Made by a program: the position numbers and the translations under genes. A stretch of 37,463 nt of DNA from Byssothecium circinans (taxonomy: Eukaryota > Ascomycota > Dothideomycetes > Pleosporales > Massarinaceae): contig ML977071.1 of assembly GCA_010015675.1 (NCBI GenBank), positions 1-37,463 on the forward strand, written 5' to 3'. This document shows positions 31,360 through 37,463 of the stretch, piece by piece. How positions within the stretch are numbered: the first letter of the stretch is position 1; the number at the start of each line of letters is the position of its first letter. A model generated the notes under the pieces. It was not told the origin of the DNA and ran no database searches. It worked only from the letters and a program-made list of their open reading frames with translations.

Positions 31360-31982
31360 ATGTACACTCAATTTTTCCCCCTCGCACTCGCCCTCATCTC
31401 ACCTGCCATCTCCGCACCCCTTGAGCAACGCGCCTGCGTAGGACCATCCATCAACGATGCCACCATCGCCCTGATCAAAGAGTTCGAAGGCTTTGTTAAA
31501 TCGCCCGCTCCGGACCCAATCGGCCTCCCTACCGTTGGCTACGGCCATCTCTGCAAGACCAAAGGCTGCGGGGAAGTCCCATACTCATTCCCGCTCACGG
31601 AAGAAACTGCGACCAAGCTTCTCATGAACGATGTCAAGGTACGCCCTTCCCCACTTTTTCCATTCATATCCCGCTAAATGCACTCCAGTCTTTCCAGCAA
31701 GGCGTTACCATGGCCACCAACTCTGGCGTCAAGCTGAACGAGAATGAATATGGCGCACTTGTATCCTTCTCTTTCAATGTTGGCAACGGAGGCTTCGGGT
31801 CGTCTACGCTGCTGAAGCGGCTCAATGCGGGTGAGAACGAGCTGAAAGTCATCGAGGAGGAACTGCCAAAGTGGAACAAAGCGGGCGGTCGATCGCTGCC
31901 GGGATTGACGAGGCGGAGGAATGCAGAAATCGCGCTTGCGAAGAAGGCCACGTCAAAGGGCGCGCTGCCGGTTGGGTGCTAG
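31360..31982 (+). CDS. Secreted GH24 lysozyme (2 exons, 190 aa)
   Basis: Exons are 31360-31638 and 31689-31982. The 50-bp intron has GTACGC, a CTAAA branch region and CCAG. Residues 1-19 are a signal peptide (MYTQFFPLALALISPAISA). The mature part has the phage-type lysozyme core: FEG with the predicted catalytic Glu43, then Asp52 (PDPIG) and Thr58 in PTVGYGH. Later blocks are PLTEETATKLL, LNENEYGALVSFSFNVG, STLLKRLNAGE and GLTRRRNAEIAL. The length fits fungal GH24 proteins. It should cleave the beta-1,4 MurNAc-GlcNAc bond of bacterial peptidoglycan outside the cell. Many fungal relatives have extra cysteines near NVG that this copy lacks, keeping C66, C70 and a C-terminal Cys (from family memory). 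Confidence 0.93.
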
Positions 31983-33093
31983 GGGAATGTCGACAGTGGT
32001 GGTTGAGAAGATGTTTTTGCTGATAGCTTTCTCTTCGTACACTCGTTGCTTGATAGATTTCTTGCGTGGCTTTTAACAATTCACATTCTGCTCAAATGTC
32101 CATATTCAGTTGTGATGATCGCAAAGAATAACACGGGTAATTGTCATTTTGAGCGCAAGAAGTGGATCGTCCAAGCCGGTGAGCAGAAGAATCCGGCAGC
32201 GAGAGACGGGAAATACAGTCAGCTTTTAGCGCAAGCCTATATGGATTGGATGTGAGATTCGATGAACTGCAATTCGAATGAGGCGAGCTGATGGGAAAAG
32301 TCAGAAATGTGGAAGCGCTTGCAGGCGAGTCGAGATGGGAACCCGCTGGAACGTCCCCGCATCGCGCGGGCACGTGACCTTTCTCGGCCGAAACATCAGT
32401 GGCAGGCATCATGCCAGCTACCACGCACTTCTCGACACAGCACTCAGCGCACCACCGTTCCGAACATCTACTCATACGTTAAATGTCGTAGCAATCCTGT
32501 TACCCAAAATTCTCGAAGAGATCGTCACCAGTTGCCTTGCCCTGAAAAAAGATGGGGACCCCGATCCCTTAGATCTCAACACCAACTCTGGAAATATCTC
32601 CAGAATCGGCGCAGAGCATCCAGCCGACGGGTCTTTAACAATAATTGACGATGTATATTCGCCAATCGGTATAATTGTTGCCGGTAAACTAGCGAGTCGC
32701 CCGTCGCAACTCATTGTATCCCTTTATAGCTCCCGTCACACCTCATATGCAGCAAGGCTGCAAACTGAAAAGCCACCGTTTTCTCCGCATTCCATTACCT
32801 CCCGGATCCCAAGTTCTTGCCGATCACCCAAGCCATGCCTCTCTTCGAGCCTCAGCCATAGTTAGGTTGGCTGTTGTGCAAGACACATCAAGGATCCCGT
32901 TCCTCTTCGATCTTGAACCCCCATCACCGTAGCGGACGAGCTGTAGAACACTGTCGTATTGACGTTGGACAGTTTGAACAATGGGATATATCTAGAGGCA
33001 GACGGCAACCCAGAAGGAGAATATACCAGATATGATGGAAGAGTTTGGACCGACCACCACCGTTGACACGCTTCATCACGATTAAACACTGAA
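31983..33093. other. Intergenic with doubtful ORF 32278-32865
   Basis: The plus frame 32278-32865 (195 codons) contains a reasonable stretch (NISRIGAEHPADGSLTII, then GIIVAGKLAS), but no promoter, introns or known domain is recognisable. Frames on the other strand are similarly open. It may be a relic associated with the broken transporter to its right. The remaining sequence shows nothing. Confidence 0.3.
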
Positions 33094-34243
33094 ATGCTTG
33101 GACGATATGCTGGCGATACAACTTGGACTCCTGAAGAAGAGAAGAAGCTCAATCTCAGGCTCGACCGGAAGCTCATTAGGCTGCTCACCATCACATATCG
33201 ATTGCAGTACTACGACAAAGCGATGCTCAGTCAAGCAGTAGGTTAGCTTTTCGAATCCTTCGGTATATGGCTGGCTTGAGTAGGCGCTCTTTGTATTGCG
33301 AGAGGACCTCCACCTCAATGTCGGCGATCGATGCTCCTTCTCCGCGGGCATCTTGTATCTCGGCTTCATCGTCGGCTCATATCCTGCCATTCTCTTGGCC
33401 CAACGGATCCCCACCGCGCGCGTAGCGTCAGCGCTTCTTTCTCGGTTTCCTGGAGTCTGGCATCTCGCCAATGTTCATGTTGGTGGTAGGAAGATGGTAC
33501 AAGGAACCTGAGCCGGCGCTTCGGATGGGAATCTGGCCTTCGGCCACGGTTTACGTTTCGGCTGTGTCGCCTCTCGTCAACTACGGGCTAGGCCATATCT
33601 CCGGCGGTGGTTTGAACAGCTGGCAGTACATGTATCTGGTCGCTGGTTTGCCACTGACCTCGACATTACTTTGACGCTTCCCGCCAGTATGGTCATTGGC
33701 ACCATCGAGCTCACGGCCCCATATCTAGCGTACCGTATTCCCCGCATCCGGACGTGGGTCATCGTCGTCTGTCAACTTGGTGCCATCGTGGCATCCATAC
33801 TCTTTGCCGGCTGCCGCGCTCTTCAAAAGGTGGCTTGCTATTTGCGTGCTATATTCTCGCTTCCTTCGGTGACGGCTACGCTGTCTTGATGGGCCTGCAG
33901 ATCGCACACACCGCCGGCTACACGAAGCAAAGTGTCACTTCTTCAGGCATTTGCGTAGGCTACTGTCTTGGTAAGTTCCATTTGCTACCCGTTTCTCACT
34001 GACATGTCCAGGCAACTTTGTGGACCCTCTGGTCTTCAACCCAAAAGATGCACCTGTCTATCCAGGATTCATTGTGGTGCCCATCACCTCAATTGTTGCG
34101 ACAGCACTTTCGATAGTCTACCGCTACGTTTGCATTTGGCATAATAAGGAACGAGATAAGACGGGCATTATGAGGCTTTTGATAACGCCTACGACGACGA
34201 TCTCACGGATACGAAGAATCCACGGTTCAGGTATACCATTTAA
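33094..34243 (+). pseudogene. Broken Dal5/allantoate-permease-type MFS transporter
   Basis: The pieces match the anion:cation symporter branch of the MFS (Dal5-like) in order. They are WTPEEEKKLNLRLDRKLI and LQYYDKAMLSQA (33094-33237), an intact-looking 46-bp intron 33238-33283, LREDLHLN...YLGFIVGSYPA (33284-33430), GFLESGISPMFMLVVG through NYGLGHISGG (about 33437-33675), GTIELTAPYLAYRIPRIRTWV (33685-33800), LLFACYILASFGDGYAVLM (33829-33970), a 41-bp intron 33971-34011, and GNFVDPLVF to a terminal TAA at 34241-34243. An internal deletion plus frameshift lies near 33430 (roughly 25-30 residues missing). A second loss of roughly 120 residues lies near 33674, after an in-frame TGA. Frameshifts also occur near 33828 and 34170. 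A working protein would have 12 helices and carry organic anions; this one cannot. Gap sizes are from family memory. Confidence 0.93.
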
Positions 34244-34885
34244 GCCTAGACGCTTCAGCCCGACGTCGCAAATTGCATCATAAATGGGCACCGGTTCCCT
34301 CACCCAGTAACAGCCTCATTTTGCCAATTCCACGCACGACTTTCTCGCATGACCACTTGGTGTGGTCATCATTCTGAGCGTGGATGAGAGGTTGGACCTC
34401 TCGCACTCTTGCGAATTGATTACCGTTATTTTTGTCGCGCTGTATGCGAACGGGACCATTTTTCCTTCGGTGGAGCTTCATTTCCGGCGCGTGTGAGTGG
34501 GTGTGGACCAAGGTCGTACCACCCAAAGATTTAATCGAATACCCACATAGAGCACTTCAACCTCTCGCTCGTGATTACAGCCCGCCACTGAGAGCACGCA
34601 CAATCAGCTCGCGATATGCGATCCTTGGAACATGTGCACTGGTGTACGGTAAGCAGTAAATACCCCGCTGCGACTTAATGCTATATAATCCTTCGTAACG
34701 TGAGACTCCCTTTCACCTTTACTGCTCCAAACGACGCTTCGCTCGCACGACCCTCCACCTCGCACAGGTTCTCCGGCATCTGCAGTCTGACAGCATCGCT
34801 ACAGTATCCCCTTTTACTTCGGCTACTGCGATCCCCCTCTTCGACTTTTAAACTTGCCAGACTGCCTCAAAAGCTGGAGCAAACT
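34244..34885. other. Intergenic, includes probable leader of the 640-aa gene
   Basis: No gene is supported at 34244-34690. A frame at 34700-34885 ends at a strong splice donor and is better read as 5' UTR or an upstream ORF of the following gene. Confidence 0.4.
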
Positions 34886-34939
34886 GTAAGTGTGTGATTC
34901 GAAGAATGAAAAATTCATGATCTGACATGCTCTTCTCAG
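34886..34939 (+). other. Probable 5' UTR intron of the 34981 gene
   Basis: GTAAGT donor, CTGAC branch point at 34922-34926 and CTCAG acceptor give a 54-bp intron. It contains the ATG at 34927, which would otherwise begin the longest frame, so translation most likely starts downstream at 34981. The upstream exon carries a short open frame from 34700 that would be an upstream ORF or, in another phase, a different N-terminus. Confidence 0.6.
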
Positions 34940-34980
34940 GGCTACTTTTCGAACTCTCTCGCTTTTCTCACCACCATCAC

Positions 34981-36903
34981 ATGTCTTCGTCGATTTCCTC
35001 CATCTTCAACGGACGACGGCGACGACAGCCATCCAACCCTCCTTCCCCAGCTTTTCGACACAGCAGTTACCATCAGCATACAATACAGTTCAGCTACATC
35101 CCTACGCATACTAGGGATGTCAAGCCTCAGGAGACTATGCCTACTCGGCTTCCCAGTCGAGAAGCGCCCGTTGAAAACGTGCAAATCTTTTTATACGATC
35201 TTCTATGCTACAAAGGCCATGGTATCGTGCAAAAATGGCCCCAATGGATTCTTGAGACGGTGGCTAATTGGGATGGCTCCGGCGCCGTTCTGCGGAATTT
35301 CACCGGCGATTTCGAACTCCTCTGCCCCTTCGTCGCTGGCTCTGCGATGCTAGACGAGAACTGCAAATATGTTCATCGGGCCGAGCCAGACTGCAGGCGC
35401 AAGATCGGATACGCCATCGAGTCTACGATAAAGAGGCTGAAGATGAAAGAAGATGAAGGCGAGCGGTCACATGTTGAATGGCAGAGAGTCTTGGTTGGAA
35501 ACCCCCCATCAGGGCGGCGTCCAAGTCAGTACGTCTCTATGACTCCGGATATGGCATACGATTCTGCTTCGATGGCCAGATCTTACACACCTTCCTTCCG
35601 AACCCCAAACGTAATTTTGCAAAAACAACAACAACAACCAGCTTTCCATGGGCACAATCCGTACTCGTATAATATGGCATGGAACGCGTCCCACAATATA
35701 CCCCAAAATATGCTCCAGAACATATCACAGAATATACCTCAGAACATGCCGTGGAATATCTCCCACGACATGCTCCACAACATGGCCCAAGATCCCCCGA
35801 TGAACACTCAGTATTCGCCTTCGTTATCTCTTCTGCCAGTCTCTCGGCAGCCATCACAGAACGAGATGCACTACTTCTCGACCTCGAGCAGTGGAACGCC
35901 ATTGAGCCAAAGCGGAGGAAGCCTCTCCTGCGAATCTCCATCAACCGAAAGGACGAGTCCGCCAGAATCCATCGAGGATGGCATGGAAACGCCACGCCCT
36001 GCATCTATTGCATCGATTTCGCGCCAGACTACGCCACTGGCACAGGGTGGTTTGGCGCAAGCGGATCTTCCCCCATCTGTTCCTTCGCGCAGCGATTCCA
36101 GCAGCGTCGTTTCTCGGATATCACGAAGGGGCTCTAACCAACAAACATTGAACATACCCTCGCGCTTAAGCACACACTCTGAGGTGGATGTAGGCAGTCG
36201 TGCTCAGACCCCGCTCCCGCCCCATCCCCCACGTCCTACAACGGCTCAGCAGAGGTACCGCCCCGTCACGACCAAAGGACCACCGCCAGCAGCTTTCAAC
36301 ACTCGCTATGCTCCAACCGGTGGCTTGCGACACCGTAGAAGCGTTGGTGTGGATGGCGTACGACGCAACAACCCGCAAGCGTCCCCATCAACGCCTATAC
36401 TCTCCCACCATTCGTCTTCGACATCGATACCCGGTCTTCCTCAGCAGAAAACTGGATCATCACTTCATCGCAAAGCTATGGATTGCGTACATGCTGAGCA
36501 CAGAGGACGAAACCCTTCCATCATTACTGAACCGCCGCCGGGTCATGGCGATGTCATTGACACAACGTCCACGCCCCAAAAACGCTCTGTCTCGCTCTTC
36601 AGATCTTTGACCCACAATTTTAGGCCAAAAAGGACGGCTTTGGTAGATAGCTATGCGCTTGCGCAAGGTGCATATACAGTCTCCACGGCAGAGAGCTCTG
36701 CTAAGAGAACCGAGGTTGGTCGAAGGGACCCTATGCATAGGCAGGTCATGGTGCCGAATATCAGAGATCATGGAAGAGAACACATGGGACCGAGTATGAG
36801 GCAGATTAATCGAGAAACGGGATTAACCGTACCGACGCTGTATGAACGTATCGAGCTCAGGGAGAGTATGAGGGGGAATAAGCCAACGAGGCAGCGATTG
36901 TGA
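34981..36903 (+). CDS. Hypothetical low-complexity protein, 640 aa, with [HQW]N[MI]x array
   Basis: A single coding exon from ATG 34981 to TGA 36901-36903. The start is chosen after the leader intron; 35137 is an alternative, as the preceding residues are low complexity. Residues ~64-160 look like a folded domain (ENVQIFLYDLLCYKGHGI, WILETVANWDGSGAVL, KYVHRAEPDCRRKIGYAI, IKRLKMKEDEGERSH); family not recognised. Residues 230-269 are ten tandem tetrapeptides of the pattern [HQWY]N-[MI]-x. The rest is Ser/Pro/Thr-rich and likely disordered, with basic patches. The C-terminal ~90 residues are again charged (RRDPMHRQVMVPNIRDHG, then YERIELRESMRGNK). There is no signal peptide or transmembrane helix. 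It could be a regulatory or scaffold protein; that is inference. Confidence 0.78.
   Translation: MSSSISSIFNGRRRRQPSNPPSPAFRHSSYHQHTIQFSYIPTHTRDVKPQETMPTRLPSREAPVENVQIFLYDLLCYKGHGIVQKWPQWILETVANWDGSGAVLRNFTGDFELLCPFVAGSAMLDENCKYVHRAEPDCRRKIGYAIESTIKRLKMKEDEGERSHVEWQRVLVGNPPSGRRPSQYVSMTPDMAYDSASMARSYTPSFRTPNVILQKQQQQPAFHGHNPYSYNMAWNASHNIPQNMLQNISQNIPQNMPWNISHDMLHNMAQDPPMNTQYSPSLSLLPVSRQPSQNEMHYFSTSSSGTPLSQSGGSLSCESPSTERTSPPESIEDGMETPRPASIASISRQTTPLAQGGLAQADLPPSVPSRSDSSSVVSRISRRGSNQQTLNIPSRLSTHSEVDVGSRAQTPLPPHPPRPTTAQQRYRPVTTKGPPPAAFNTRYAPTGGLRHRRSVGVDGVRRNNPQASPSTPILSHHSSSTSIPGLPQQKTGSSLHRKAMDCVHAEHRGRNPSIITEPPPGHGDVIDTTSTPQKRSVSLFRSLTHNFRPKRTALVDSYALAQGAYTVSTAESSAKRTEVGRRDPMHRQVMVPNIRDHGREHMGPSMRQINRETGLTVPTLYERIELRESMRGNKPTRQRL
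35668..35787 (+). repeat. Ten 12-bp tandem units inside the 640-aa gene
   Basis: The units encode YNMA WNAS HNIP QNML QNIS QNIP QNMP WNIS HDML HNMA. Each is four codons with N (AAT/AAC) almost always second and M or I third. The array is in frame throughout, so expansion would lengthen the protein by four residues per unit. Confidence 0.85.
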
Positions 36904-37463
36904 GTTGACCGCCTCTATTGGATCGGATCTCGTATTCAGTGTTTTTTGGACAAGACTGAAGTATCATTGGTGTCATGATGTTCTGCGTTGAGTCAGCCTG
37001 CATTGAGTTTTTCACTTTTCTCGCCTTGATAATTTCTAATACCCCTCAATAATTTCTTCCCATGGCAGGCCTGGACATCGTAAGAAGTTTATCTACCGTG
37101 TCATCTACTAATTTTTACTGCACATGTCCTGTCTTCGTATTTAAGCTACATCATCCCGCGTCTGTCTCGCATCGCTACCATAGAACGAAGCACGTCAACT
37201 GACCCGTTTACTCGCCCCATGTAAAAAATCCGCGTACTAGGCTTCTGCGCTTCAGCAACACGGATCCCGCGAGTATGCATTATTATGCGAAAGCTTAAAT
37301 GCGCCTTGCAGCTAAAAATACAAGGGTTGGCATTGCGTTCTCGTTTAGGGTGTACTGTGGAATAGAATAGACTTAGTTAAAGTAAACTTAGCTGTTGGAC
37401 TGAACAGTACCGAACAGTTCCGCACTGTTCACCAGCCTCATCCGGCCTAGCCTCGGTCCTTTC
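36904..37463. other. 3' flank, no gene seen
   Basis: Contains the 3' end of the 640-aa gene and AT-rich sequence. The last ~70 bp have GAACAGT twice (37404 and 37414) followed by ACTGTTC near 37424, a small inverted pair. No gene is supported before the window ends. Confidence 0.45.

Noticed and set aside
26896..31982. A functional cluster linking the GH43, F-box-like, GNAT and GH24 genes
   Set aside because: Only two are secreted hydrolases, their substrates differ, orientation is mixed, and no shared promoter element was seen.
34927..34980. Start of the 640-aa protein at ATG 34927
   Set aside because: This ATG is inside a well-formed intron (34886-34939), so it would be spliced out; 34981 is preferred.
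1..37463. CRISPR arrays, bacterial operons, riboswitches
   Set aside because: Gene structure is plainly eukaryotic with spliceosomal introns, and no regularly spaced identical short repeats are present.

Overview
The window looks like nuclear DNA of a filamentous ascomycete (Pezizomycotina, possibly Dothideomycetes). The genes are interrupted by short spliceosomal introns of 41-81 bp with GTAAGT-like donors, CTGAC/CTAAC branch points and YAG acceptors. TATA boxes lie 70-200 bp upstream of starts, and the recognisable products are fungal: a secreted GH43 exo-beta-1,3-galactanase with CBM35, a secreted GH24 lysozyme, and a Dal5-type MFS transporter. Product names come from motif recognition, not from searches.

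Layout. 1-1350: intergenic, with a cluster of nested inverted repeats at 226-355. 1452-3687: two plus-strand genes of unknown function, the second with three ~37-residue SPYG repeats and a spliced Cys/His-rich C-terminal exon. 3688-8100: gene-poor, with an 18-bp perfect palindrome and a 3 x ~59-bp tandem repeat. 8100-9550: small spliced gene-like units mixed with repeats. 10419-11243: a minus-strand gene of unknown function with a (GT)23 tract in its leader. 12059-13004: a decayed gene whose frame is broken by CAA>TAA- and CAG>TAG-type stops. 13748-13808: a 23-bp hairpin. 14-26.5 kb: about 12 kb with no confident gene, but with a run of well-formed introns on the minus strand at 21.58-24.60 kb, a duplicated exon/intron unit, a tandem duplication differing by transitions, and several long but doubtful ORFs.

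The right third is ordinary and well preserved: GH43_24-CBM35 (26896-28414), an F-box-like protein (28813-29442), a GNAT acetyltransferase (29680-30368, minus), a GH24 lysozyme (31360-31982), a broken Dal5-type transporter pseudogene (33094-34243), and a 640-residue low-complexity protein with a 10-unit tetrapeptide array (34981-36903). The two secreted hydrolases point to extracellular polysaccharide and cell-wall attack, but nothing shows co-regulation.

The most unusual signal is a 21-bp motif present four times in direct orientation (8585, 8757, 9085, 12061), each near a gene-like or decayed-gene segment, and once more as the two arms of the hairpin at 13748-13808. One arm of a hairpin transcript would be complementary at 20 of 21 positions to transcripts of those four loci. 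That arrangement fits either an inverted-repeat small-RNA locus with linked targets or the remains of a repeat family.
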